From Mycobacterium tilburgii (lineage in GTDB: Bacteria; Actinomycetota; Actinomycetes; Mycobacteriales; Mycobacteriaceae): a stretch of 40,668 nt of DNA. Both the position numbers and the translations under genes were made by a program. The notes under the pieces are model-generated. The model made no database searches. It was given only the letters and a program-made list of their open reading frames with translations, and was not told where the DNA came from. Position 1 is the stretch's first letter; the number at the start of each line of letters is the position of its first letter. The stretch spans positions 1-40,668 of the forward strand of contig NZ_LR655718.1 in the NCBI RefSeq assembly GCF_902168065.1. The letters are read 5' to 3'. Positions 1 through 7,768 of this stretch are shown here, one piece after another.

Positions 1-517
1 CCCGCCGGCCGACCCGGGACCCCACCCCGATCGCCGCCCCGGCCGCGTGCACCGCCAGGACCCTGGCGAACGCGCACAGGGCGCCGGGTGTCTGCAGCTC
101 GGTCAATACCGTCGAGGCGTCGTGGATCACCGCCAGGGCAATCGCCGCGATCAACAGCGGCCCGCCCAGCGCGGACGCGACGACCCAACGAATCACCAGC
201 CAGGACGAGCACCGTGTGGTGACCCGCGCGGTGGTGCACGCGGTCGCCCACACCATCAACAGGATTGGGAGCAGCGGCAATACGCCCAGCTCGCGGCCGC
301 CGATCGAGATCGGTACCGCATGCACGCCCAGCCAGATACTGCCGATCGCGCCCAGCGCGCCGGTCATGTCGCTGTTCGCGATCAGCAGCTGCAATAACGT
401 GACCGCGGCGATGATGATCAGTGCCAGGACGGCAGGGCCGAACGCAACCCGAACCAGGTCCCGCGCCTGGCGGGCACCCGCTGCCCGGTTGTCCTCGCTT
501 TCTGACAGCCTGTTCAC
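1..517 (-). CDS. perM: PerM-like integral membrane protein (Rv0955 homologue), partial
   Basis: The minus-strand frame opens at a GTG at 515-517 and runs off the left edge without a stop, so only about 172 N-terminal residues are present. After a polar start ([20 protein letters not shown]) the protein is dominated by hydrophobic stretches, including [20 protein letters not shown] near residues 29-48 and [20 protein letters not shown] near 83-102. This is a multi-pass membrane protein closely matching remembered Rv0955, described in M. tuberculosis as PerM, needed for persistence and division under some conditions. It lies 39 bp downstream of the Rv0954-like gene on the same strand, so cotranscription is likely. 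I see no frame break. The ribosome site is weak, so the GTG is chosen by homology. Confidence 0.85.
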   Translation of the reverse strand, partial: MNRLSESEDNRAAGARQARDLVRVAFGPAVLALIIIAAVTLLQLLIANSDMTGALGAIGSIWLGVHAVPISIGGRELGVLPLLPILLMVWATACTTARVTTRCSSWLVIRWVVASALGGPLLIAAIALAVIHDASTVLTELQTPGALCAFARVLAVHAAGAAIGVGSRVGRR

Positions 518-556
518 TTCTGGCGGCCGTGCCCGACGAGGCGCGAGAGCCCTCGG

Positions 557-1408
557 TCAGGCCGAGGCCGGCCCAGAGCCAGACGAAGGCTGGTCACCAC
601 CTTGCTCGGACGTTCCGCCGGCCGACGGCGGTGGGCTGAAGCTCGGGAAGCCGGTCGGCGGCGTGGACGAACCCTGTTGGGACGCTGCCGGCTGGGCGGC
701 GGACTGAGCCGACTGGGCACCGAATCCGCCGGTCGTCGGGATCGCGCTCTGCGTCGGAACGCTCGAGGAGTATCCGCTGTATTGCGATCCGTAACCCTGC
801 GGGTTGTGCTGTTGCGGCCCCTGTTGACCGTAGTAACCACCGTGCTGCTGGCCCCCGTACTGCTGGCCGTACTGACCGTATTGGCCGTACTGCGCGTACG
901 GGTCGTACTTGAGCCGCGGCGGCGGCAGCGTGATGACGCCCTCCTCCAACAGAAGCACCACGATGGCGGCGATCGCCTGCAGCACGCTGCAGGCCACCAA
1001 CGGCCACATGGCCCAGCCGACCGCGAATCCCGCCGGGGTATTGATGACCTCTGAGATCGACAGCAGTGCCCCCAGCACGGCGACGGCCGCGACGACGCCC
1101 GAGTAGTCCTTCGCCTTCGGCAGCAGGCTCAGCCCCGCGAGGAGCGCGGCGAGCACAGCCACCAGAACCGCGGTGCCGGCGTCGCCGGCGCGCCCACCGG
1201 ACGCCGGACCGAGGTCGGCGCTTAGCACGAATGTCGGCCCGAAGTTCAACAGATACTCCGCGAAGCCGAGCACCACCACCGCGATGTTCACGTACTGCGG
1301 AAGCTTGCTTTCCCCGTCGTCGGTCTTCGCGAACGACGGTGAGGCGCCTGGGTAGGAGCCGCGTGGCTGCGCTTGCGGATATCCGGGATTCCCGGGCGAG
1401 TAGGTCAT
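557..1408 (-). CDS. Rv0954-like membrane antigen with Gln/Tyr/Gly-rich tail (34-kDa antigen family)
   Basis: This 283-residue protein begins [15 protein letters not shown]. The ATG at 1406-1408 has a strong Shine-Dalgarno (AGGAGGAG) just upstream, so an upstream in-frame ATG (1552) is rejected. About four hydrophobic segments fall between residues 33 and 155 (for example [16 protein letters not shown] and [15 protein letters not shown]). They are followed by a low-complexity tail rich in Gln, Tyr, Gly, Ser and Pro, with repeated YGQ units and a [12 protein letters not shown] motif. It corresponds to Rv0954, related to the 34-kDa antigen of M. avium paratuberculosis; its biochemical role is not known. 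It is intact and sits upstream of perM. Its promoter must lie in the 285-bp gap shared with the divergent F420 oxidoreductase pseudogene. Confidence 0.88.
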   Translation of the reverse strand: MTYSPGNPGYPQAQPRGSYPGASPSFAKTDDGESKLPQYVNIAVVVLGFAEYLLNFGPTFVLSADLGPASGGRAGDAGTAVLVAVLAALLAGLSLLPKAKDYSGVVAAVAVLGALLSISEVINTPAGFAVGWAMWPLVACSVLQAIAAIVVLLLEEGVITLPPPRLKYDPYAQYGQYGQYGQQYGGQQHGGYYGQQGPQQHNPQGYGSQYSGYSSSVPTQSAIPTTGGFGAQSAQSAAQPAASQQGSSTPPTGFPSFSPPPSAGGTSEQGGDQPSSGSGPASA

Positions 1409-1670
1409 GACTCCTCCTGTTGCTTCCAGTGCCTTCAAGACCTCGTCGGGCGCCACGTCACTGCTGCAGTGCGACGCTATGCCTGCATGAGTCGCCCCTC
1501 GGTAACGACCAAGGCGCGCCGGCGCTTGCGTTACGCGCGACCGATCAATCACGCTAGCGCACGTTCGAGCAGGGCGCGGGAGCGACCGACCCCCGGGCGG
1601 GACGACGAGCGACTGCCTTGGGGGCCCGTCTGCGGGTGGGCAACCGGGGGGGTCGCTTGCTCAGCACAGG
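1409..1670. other. Divergent intergenic region between Rv0954-like and F420 oxidoreductase genes
   Basis: This stretch holds the leader of the Rv0954-like gene on the minus strand and the upstream region of the divergent oxidoreductase pseudogene on the plus strand. I see no credible coding frame. Apart from the Rv0954 ribosome site and the KstR-type operator that begins at 1671, I cannot assign promoter elements with confidence. Confidence 0.4.
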
Positions 1671-1684
1671 TAGAACACGTTCTA
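1671..1684. promoter_or_regulatory. KstR-type operator, perfect 14-bp palindrome
   Basis: The sequence TAGAACACGTTCTA is a perfect palindrome and matches the mycobacterial KstR consensus TNNAACNNGTTNNA at every fixed position. KstR represses cholesterol and lipid catabolism genes. The site ends 9 bp before the ATG of the F420-dependent oxidoreductase pseudogene, where a bound repressor would block transcription. The match is seen directly; binding is inferred. Confidence 0.75.
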
Positions 1685-1693
1685 ATTCTGTGT

Positions 1694-2541
1694 ATGGATT
1701 ACGGCCTTGTGCTTTTCACCAGTGATCGTGGCATCACCCCAGCCGCCGCGGCCAAAGTCACCGACGACCACGGCTTCACGACGTTACTATATGATTACAT
1801 GCCAGAACACACCCACATCCCGATGAAACGCGAAGCGGCCCATCCCACGACGGACGACGAATCACTGCCCGACGACCGGTACATGCGCACGCTGGACCCG
1901 TGGGTCAGCCTGGGCGCGGCGTGCGCGGTCACCTCGCGGGTGCGGCTGTCCACCGCGGTCGCGCTGCCCGTCGAGCACGACCCGATCACGCTGGCGAAAA
2001 GCATCGCCACGCTGGATCACCTATCCGGCGGCCGGGTCCAGCCTGGGCGTCGGGTTCGGTTGGAACACCGACGAACTGGCCGACCACAACGTGCCGCCGG
2101 CGCACCGCCGCACCATGCTGCGCGAGTACCTGGAAGCGATGCAGGCTGTGGACGCAGGAAGAAGCCGAATACGACGGCGAGTTCGTCAAGTTCCCAGCTG
2201 GGCCTGGCCCAAGCCGGTGCAGTCGCATATCCCGGTGCTGGTGGGTGCGGCGGGCACCGAGAAGAAAAGTGGATCGCGCGCAGCGCCGACGGCTGGATCA
2301 CCACGTCGCGTGACTTGAATATCGACGAACCGGTGAAGTTATTGCAGGACACCTGGGCGGCGGCCGACCACGACAGCGCCCCGCAGATCGTGCGCCGGAT
2401 TTCAAGCCGGTGCCGGAGAAGTTGGCGCACTGGTCCGAACTCGGGGTGACCGAGGTGCTGTCCGGTCTGCCGGACAAGTCCGAGGACGAGGTCGGCGCCT
2501 ACGTCGAGCGGCTGGCGGGCAAGCTGGCCGCCAGGGTGTGA
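1694..2541 (+). pseudogene. LLM-class F420-dependent oxidoreductase, Rv0953c-like, five frameshifts
   Basis: The gene starts at ATG 1694 (MDYGLVLFTSDRGITP) and its original end is the TGA at 2539-2541 after GKLAARV. Conserved luciferase-like monooxygenase sequence is recoverable along the whole length, but only by changing frame near 2037, 2148, 2197, 2265 and 2396. Recoverable segments include DPWVSLGAACAVTSRVRLST, WTQEEAEYDGEFVKF, SWAWPKPVQSHIPVLVGAAG, KWIARSADGWITT and EVGAYVERLAGKL. Frames run 2, 3, 1, 3, 2, 1. Only about 115 residues are read correctly before the first shift, so no active enzyme is expected. The family would use coenzyme F420 to oxidise or reduce a small organic substrate, and the KstR operator suggests a steroid or lipid link. 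Five independent small indels in under 900 bp argue for long-standing loss of function. Confidence 0.85.
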
Positions 2542-2544
2542 CGG

Positions 2545-3695
2545 TCAGGCCAGCGCGGCCCGGTTGTCCTTCTCTGATGGCCGCACCACAATCGGCTCGC
2601 CGTCGCTGAGCAACCCGACCAGGTCGAGGTCGTCGGTCAACGCCAGGAAGCGGCTGCTGTCGTCGAGGCGGCCGATGATGAGGCCGGTGCGCACCGGCCA
2701 GTCGTAGCGCACGGTGTAGGTCTCGATGGTTGCCCGGCCGTCGGCCTTGACGGTCTACCGGCATCTTCGGGCGGGAGGCGACCTCGGCGCGCAGTGCGGC
2801 GCTGTTGTCGGGCTTCCAGTTCACCGGCGTGGTCGAGTACACCCCGACAGAGTACTTGCTCATGATCCCGCTGTTGGCCGCGACGAGGCCGAATTGCCCT
2901 GGCAGGTCCCCACATTTCGCTGACTGTCTCGGCGATGGCGTGCAGTGAGTAGGTATTGCAGCGGCCGCACCCTGGTTGACCTGGTCGCGGGCCACCAGCA
3001 GCCGCGTGTGGATCGCAGATCATCCGGTTGGATAGCGGTCACGGTGATGAGTTCGTCGACGGTGCGCTCCACTGGGGCGGACGCGAACGGGTTCTTCGCC
3101 GCCACCTTGGTGAACGGGGCAAACAGCTCGCCCATCCGGCGACGCTCAGGCCGAGCCGGGCGCGGCGTGCGTTCTCCAGCAGGCCGTACTGGACCGGGGC
3201 CCCGATCAGGCCGTGCGCGACGGTGTAGTCGTCGAACAGGCCCTCGTAGCCGAACTCGCGGTCCTCCAACAGCCCTTCGACCGTGTCGGAGTGGTCCGGC
3301 TTCTTCCGGTCGGCGGAATACCGGATGCTGGAAGTGTTTTCGGAGCCGAAGGTCATCACGACCCCGGCCGCACCCGCGGTCATAACGCCGGCGAACTCGG
3401 TGACCAGATGCTGCGGGCCCTGACCGCCGATGGGTTCGAGAACCGCGCGCGGAGACGCGGCGCCGATGCGGTTGGCCACCGAGCGCGGATAGTTCGTGGA
3501 CTTCCCCATCGGCGCCGGGGTGCGCGCCCGGAGAGTTCGAACTGACGGATCGCGGCGACGGTATCGATGGCCGCGGCCACGGCGGTGGCGTCGGCCCCGC
3601 AGTCATGCAGAGCGGCCCGCGCCGCTTGGGTCGCCAGCTCCACCGACGACATCCCGAGATAGAACGATGCCGGGGATGTTCAGGTCAAGATTCAT
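2545..3695 (-). pseudogene. Acetyl-CoA acetyltransferase/thiolase-like protein, frameshifted with internal deletion
   Basis: The reading begins at ATG 3693-3695 (MNLDLNIPGIVLS) and the original stop is the TGA at 2545-2547 after DNRAALA. Pieces of a thiolase-like protein of the Rv1867 type appear in different frames: MSSVELATQAARAALHDCG, GGQGPQHLVTEFAGVMTAGA, GLIGAPVQYGLLENARRARL, ELFAPFTKVAAKNPFASAP, MSKYSVGVYSTTP. Near 2964 the reading jumps from DQVNQGAAAA straight to NTYSLHAIAETVSEM; from my memory of the family about 100 residues between them are missing. Several frameshifts lie elsewhere. Such enzymes act in acyl-CoA chain cleavage; this copy cannot. The gene is not at this position in H37Rv as I remember it. 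Confidence 0.8.
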
Positions 3696-3756
3696 AGAAC
3701 CACTATGCTACCGCAGAGTCGGGGACCCGGACAAATCCGGGCCCCGCGCGGCGGTC

Positions 3757-4659
3757 CTACAGGTTCTGCAGAACCTCCCGGGCCAGCTCCGCGGTCTCCG
3801 ACGGCGTCTTGCCGACCTTGACGCCCGCGGCCTCCAGGGCCTCCTTCTTGGCAGCCGCGGTGCCCGACGAGCCGGACACGATGGCACCCGCGTGGCCCAT
3901 CGTCTTGCCTTCCGGGGCAGCGAATCCCGCAACGTAGCCGACGACCGGCTTGGACACGTTGGCCTTGATGTACTCGGCAGCCCGCTCCTCGGCGTCACCG
4001 CCGATCTCACCGATAATCACGATGATCTTGGTGTCGGGGTCCTTCTCGAACGCCTCGATGGCGTCGATGTGGGTGGTCCCGATCACCGGGTCGCCACCGA
4101 TACCGATGAGGGTGGAGAAGCCGAAATCGCGCAGCTCGTACATCATCTGGTAGGTCAGGGTGCCCGACTTGGACACCAGCCCAACGGGGCCGGAGCCGCT
4201 GATGTTGGCCGGGGTGATGCCGGCCAGCGCCTCACCCGGGGTGATGATGCCCGGGCAGTTCGGCCCGATGATCCGCGTTTTCTGACCCTTCTCGACGTTA
4301 TAAGCCCACGTATAGGCGCTGTCCTGCACCGGAATTCCTTCAGTGATGACCACCAGCAGCGGAATCTCGGCATCGATGGCCTCGATGATCGCGTCCTTGG
4401 CGAACTTCGGCGGCACGAAGACGACCGACACGTCGGCGCCGGTCTCCTTCATCGCTTCGGTGACGGAGCCGAACACCGGCAGCTCGACGTTCTTGCCGGC
4501 AGGGTCCACGTGCGACACGGTGGTGCCGGCCTTGCAAGCGTTGACGCCGCCGACCACCTGGGTGCCGGCCTTGAGCATCAGCGCGGTGTGCTTGGTCCCC
4601 TCGCCGCCGGTGATGCCCTGGACGATGACCTTCGAGTCTTTGTTCAAAAAGATCGACAT
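3757..4659 (-). CDS. sucD: Succinyl-CoA synthetase alpha subunit
   Basis: This 300-residue subunit of the TCA-cycle succinyl-CoA synthetase pairs with SucC. It binds CoA and carries the active-site histidine that is phosphorylated during interconversion of succinyl-CoA and succinate with nucleoside triphosphate formation. The CoA-binding start ([20 protein letters not shown]), the [14 protein letters not shown] loop, [11 protein letters not shown], and GHAGAIVSG with the phosphorylated His are all present in order. Length is normal for the family. It starts 12 bp after the sucC stop with an AAGGAAG ribosome site, so the two are one operon. No frame damage is seen, in contrast to the neighbouring thiolase. 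Confidence 0.97.
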   Translation of the reverse strand: MSIFLNKDSKVIVQGITGGEGTKHTALMLKAGTQVVGGVNACKAGTTVSHVDPAGKNVELPVFGSVTEAMKETGADVSVVFVPPKFAKDAIIEAIDAEIPLLVVITEGIPVQDSAYTWAYNVEKGQKTRIIGPNCPGIITPGEALAGITPANISGSGPVGLVSKSGTLTYQMMYELRDFGFSTLIGIGGDPVIGTTHIDAIEAFEKDPDTKIIVIIGEIGGDAEERAAEYIKANVSKPVVGYVAGFAAPEGKTMGHAGAIVSGSSGTAAAKKEALEAAGVKVGKTPSETAELAREVLQNL

Positions 4660-4671
4660 GGCTTGGCTTCC

Positions 4672-5835
4672 TTACTTGTTCGCCAGCTCGGCGGCTTTGT
4701 CGGCGCCGGCGTCCATGGTCTCGGCCTGGATCACCAGCGGGTGGTTGGCTTGGGCGAGGATTTGACGGCCCTCATCGACGTTGTTGCCGTGGAGACGCAC
4801 CACGAGCGGCTTGTTGGCCTCGTCGCCGAGCATCTTCAGTGCGGTCACGATGCCGTTGGCGACGGCGTCGCAGGAGGTGATGCCGCCGAACACATTGACG
4901 AACACGCTCTTGACCTGCTTCTCATTCAGAATCATGTCCAGCCCGGCAGCCATCACCTCGGCCGACGCGCCGCCGCCGATGTCCAGGAAGTTGGCCGGCT
5001 TGACCCCGCCGTGCTTCTCACCGGCGTAGGCCACCACGTCGAGCGTCGACATCACCAGGCCCGCGCCGTTGCCGATGATGCCGACCTGGCCGTCCAGCTT
5101 GACGTAGTTGAGCTCGTGCTCCTTGGCCTTGAGTTCCAGCGGGTCGGTGGAGTCGCGGTCCTTGAACTCGGCGTGACCAGGCTGACGGAAGTCGGCGTTG
5201 GCGTCCAGGGTGACCTTGCCGTCCAGCGCCAGGATCTGGTCGTCCGGCGTACGCACCAGCGGGTTGACCTCGACCAGGGTGGCGTCCTCGGCGACGAAGA
5301 GCTCCCACAGTTTCTGAATGGTCACCGCGGCGACGTCGAGCACCTCGGCCGGCAGGTGGCCCTGCTCAGCGATGGAGCGGGCGAATGCGAGGTCGACACC
5401 CTTGACCGCGTTCACCGGGACCTTGGCCAGCCGGTCGGGCTTGGTGGCGGCCACCTCTTCGATCTCCATGCCGCCCTCGACCGAGCACATCGCCAGGTAG
5501 GTGCGGTTGGCGCGATCGAGCAGAAAGGAGACGTAGTGCTCCTCGGCGATCTCACTGGCCTCGGCCACCAAGAGCTTCTTGACGATGTGGCCCTTGATGT
5601 CCAGACCGAGGATGTTCTTGGCGTGTTCGTAGGCGTCGTCAGGCGTCGCGGCGTACTTGACGCCACCGGCCTTGCCGCGACCGCCGACCTTGACCTGCGC
5701 CTTGACCATCACGGGGGCGCCGACTTCGGTCGCGATCTCCTTGGCGCCCTCAGCGGTGTCGGTCACCCGGCCGGGCGAGGTCGGTACGTTGTGCTTAACG
5801 AACAGTTCTTTCGTTTGATACTCGAAAAGGTCCAT
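4672..5835 (-). CDS. sucC: Succinyl-CoA synthetase beta subunit
   Basis: This is a 387-residue ATP-grasp subunit, the nucleotide-binding partner of SucD. The family start [18 protein letters not shown] fixes the ATG at 5833-5835; a TTG at 5856 would add seven residues but is not supported by homology. Visible motifs are [19 protein letters not shown] (ATP-grasp), [23 protein letters not shown], and the C-terminal CoA-ligase part with [29 protein letters not shown] and [17 protein letters not shown]. It is the first gene of the sucCD operon. It is divergent from the M23 peptidase gene, with a perfect Crp-type site in the shared region, which suggests control by the cAMP receptor protein. Confidence 0.96.
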   Translation of the reverse strand: MDLFEYQTKELFVKHNVPTSPGRVTDTAEGAKEIATEVGAPVMVKAQVKVGGRGKAGGVKYAATPDDAYEHAKNILGLDIKGHIVKKLLVAEASEIAEEHYVSFLLDRANRTYLAMCSVEGGMEIEEVAATKPDRLAKVPVNAVKGVDLAFARSIAEQGHLPAEVLDVAAVTIQKLWELFVAEDATLVEVNPLVRTPDDQILALDGKVTLDANADFRQPGHAEFKDRDSTDPLELKAKEHELNYVKLDGQVGIIGNGAGLVMSTLDVVAYAGEKHGGVKPANFLDIGGGASAEVMAAGLDMILNEKQVKSVFVNVFGGITSCDAVANGIVTALKMLGDEANKPLVVRLHGNNVDEGRQILAQANHPLVIQAETMDAGADKAAELANK

Positions 5836-5993
5836 GAACTCACTGTCTTCGCTCAAGTTGCTTGCAAGGCCTACAGCTGGGCGACGCCGGATTCGGCTAC
5901 TCGCACGGTGGAACTTTATCCACCCCGTAAACGGGCCCTACCGCCGCATCCACCGATGTGGTGCAGGTCACGACACACCGGTCAGGTGTTAAG

Positions 5994-6009
5994 TGTGATA
6001 CAGCTCACA
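5994..6009. promoter_or_regulatory. Crp (cAMP receptor protein) binding site
   Basis: The sequence TGTGATACAGCTCACA is an exact TGTGA-N6-TCACA site, the consensus of mycobacterial Crp (Rv3676). It lies 158 bp upstream of the sucC ATG and 62 bp upstream of the first ATG of the divergent M23 peptidase gene, so it could serve either promoter. Position and match are seen; direction of control is unknown. Confidence 0.75.
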
Positions 6010-6071
6010 ATCCGGCCGAGGTTGCCAGCCGGATCGCTCAACGGATACCGTCTCAGTGTCCAGATAACGTT

Positions 6072-7181
6072 ATGGTCACGATACGAGGACATTCCAGGTT
6101 GTCCCAGCGCAGTCTTGTTCGTTCTCCTGCGTCGTCGGAAGCTGGTCGACACCACCGCGACTGCTGGACTCAACCTCACCGCAACGAAGTCACCGAAATT
6201 TTGCCGCTAGACGGCTTTGACTTCGACGATCTCGAATTCGTGGACTCCGTCGAGCTCGCCGAGCTGGACCTCAGTAATAACCCCCCCTTCGATTACGAGG
6301 CCCGGGTGCTGTTGGCGCCCGAGCTCGACGACCTGGACGACATCGACGATCTGACCCCACTGCGGCTAGCCGCCCCCGCCGACGGGGTGGTGCTGCGGTT
6401 CGCGAACACGGTCGACGTCGCCGCGCCACCCACCGACGCGGAGACAACGGAAGTGTTCGGCACGCTGCGGCGGGGTGGGCAGCACCGCAAGCAGCCGACC
6501 AGTGCGGCCCGCGGCCGCCTGCTGATCTCGGCGATGGCCGCCGGCGCGGCGGCCGCTGCCGCGCACACCGCGACCAGCCACTCCGACACCACCAATGCCG
6601 AAACGGTGTTGACCGCCAACGCCTCAGCGCTGACCGGCGGGTCCAGCGGCAACCCCAGCCGCGGCGCCCAGGTGATCGCCGTGCAGCCGGCGGGCAGCGC
6701 GGCGCTGCACAATCAGGAGCTCGCCAAGGGCGTGGCCTTCGCCAACGACCGCGCGCAGCGCGAGGCACGGCTGCAACAGCCGCTGTATGTCATGCCTACC
6801 CACGGGATCTTCACGTCGAACTTCGGCTATCGCTGGGGCGTCCTGCACGCCGGGATCGACCTCGCCAACTCGATCGGAACGCCGATCCTCGCCGTCTCCG
6901 ACGGTGTGGTGATCGACGCTGGCCCGACCGCCGGCTACGGCATGTGGGTCAAGCTGCGCCATGCCGACGGCACGGTCACCCTGTACGGCCACATCAATAC
7001 CGCACTGGTCAGCGTGGGCCAGCGGGTGATGGCCGGCGATCAGATCGCCACGATGGGCAACCGGGGCAACTCAACCGGTCCGCACCTGCACTTCGAGGTG
7101 CTGCGGGGCGGCACCGAACGGATCGACCCGGTGCCGTGGCTGGCCAAGCGGGGACTTTTCGTCGGCAATTACGCTGGATGA
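6072..7181 (+). CDS. M23-family cell-wall metallopeptidase (Rv0950c-like), membrane anchored
   Basis: From ATG 6072 this is a 369-residue protein. A TTG at 6099 preceded by GAGGA at a better distance is a plausible alternative start. The N-terminal part is acidic ([18 protein letters not shown]), then comes one hydrophobic segment near residues 150-165 ([18 protein letters not shown]) fitting a single membrane anchor. The C-terminal half is a LytM/M23 domain with the zinc ligands in HAGIDLAN and the HLHFE motif, plus [13 protein letters not shown] and LYGHINT. The likely role is cleavage or remodelling of peptidoglycan cross-bridges outside the membrane. It is divergent from sucC across a Crp site. 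Its stop nearly abuts a GTG at 7183 of the next reading frame. Confidence 0.88.
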   Translation: MVTIRGHSRLSQRSLVRSPASSEAGRHHRDCWTQPHRNEVTEILPLDGFDFDDLEFVDSVELAELDLSNNPPFDYEARVLLAPELDDLDDIDDLTPLRLAAPADGVVLRFANTVDVAAPPTDAETTEVFGTLRRGGQHRKQPTSAARGRLLISAMAAGAAAAAAHTATSHSDTTNAETVLTANASALTGGSSGNPSRGAQVIAVQPAGSAALHNQELAKGVAFANDRAQREARLQQPLYVMPTHGIFTSNFGYRWGVLHAGIDLANSIGTPILAVSDGVVIDAGPTAGYGMWVKLRHADGTVTLYGHINTALVSVGQRVMAGDQIATMGNRGNSTGPHLHFEVLRGGTERIDPVPWLAKRGLFVGNYAG

Positions 7182-7182
7182 G

Positions 7183-7768
7183 GTGACCGCGCCGAACCAC
7201 CCACCAGCCGCTGAGCCGCCGTCGGATTCACGAACACGGATCATCCGGCGTGCCCCGACCGGGCCACTGCCCACCATCCCCGAATCGCCGACCACCCACA
7301 TCCCGCGGGTCACGCCGATTCTTGGCGACACCCGCGCGGCCGTGCGCGGCGGCCTGGCTGACCGCCCCGTTGGCGACCCGGTGGCGCGGACGAAGATCGC
7401 CGCGTGTGCGGTTCAGCATCGTCAGCGGCTGGGCTACGTCGGTGGTGGTCACCGATTTGATCGCCGGCTGGTGGCAGACCGATCGGCTGTTTTGCATCGC
7501 GATCGCGTTCCTGGCCCTGGTGTTCGCGTCGACCACGATCTCCGGGGTGATCATGCTGCTGCGGGATCGTCTGGTGGGACGCCACCTCATCGCGGCGGGC
7601 GCGGTGGTCGCGATCCTGACCTACGGCGGCGTGTTCATCGCGGGCGCCTACGTCGCGTGGATCGTGTACACGCTGTGGGTCTTGCCGATCGCCAGCGTGG
7701 TGCTCGCGTTTGCACCGGAAATCAAGGGGCGAGCGGAGAATGTGATCGGACGAGTCCGGCGCCGCTAG
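7183..7768 (+). pseudogene. Small integral membrane protein, probably frameshifted
   Basis: A proline-rich cytoplasmic start (GTG 7183, VTAPNHPPAAEPPSDSRTRI) is followed by three hydrophobic segments typical of a small membrane protein: FCIAIAFLALVFASTTISGV, IAAGAVVAILTYGGVFIAGA and VAWIVYTLWVLPIASVVLAF. The segments are in a different frame from the start, and the switch falls near 7360. A GTG at 7250 in the second frame could give a shorter 172-residue protein, so complete loss is not certain. It follows the M23 peptidase by 1 bp, suggesting an operon, and its stop overlaps the convergent uvrD1 stop. I do not recognise the family; the function is unknown. Confidence 0.55.

Noticed and set aside
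1373..2449. A long plus-strand frame that starts inside the Rv0954-like gene
   Set aside because: Its first ~107 codons are antisense to the Rv0954 start and upstream region; only the part from 1694 has homology, and that is frameshifted.
3694..3712. Possible degenerate KstR site before the thiolase pseudogene (TAGAACC...)
   Set aside because: Only one half-site is present; the GTT half is missing, so chance is more likely.
3496..6210. A 904-codon plus-strand open frame
   Set aside because: It is antisense to sucC and sucD and has the His/Asp/Val/Leu-rich composition typical of a shadow frame in high-GC coding DNA.
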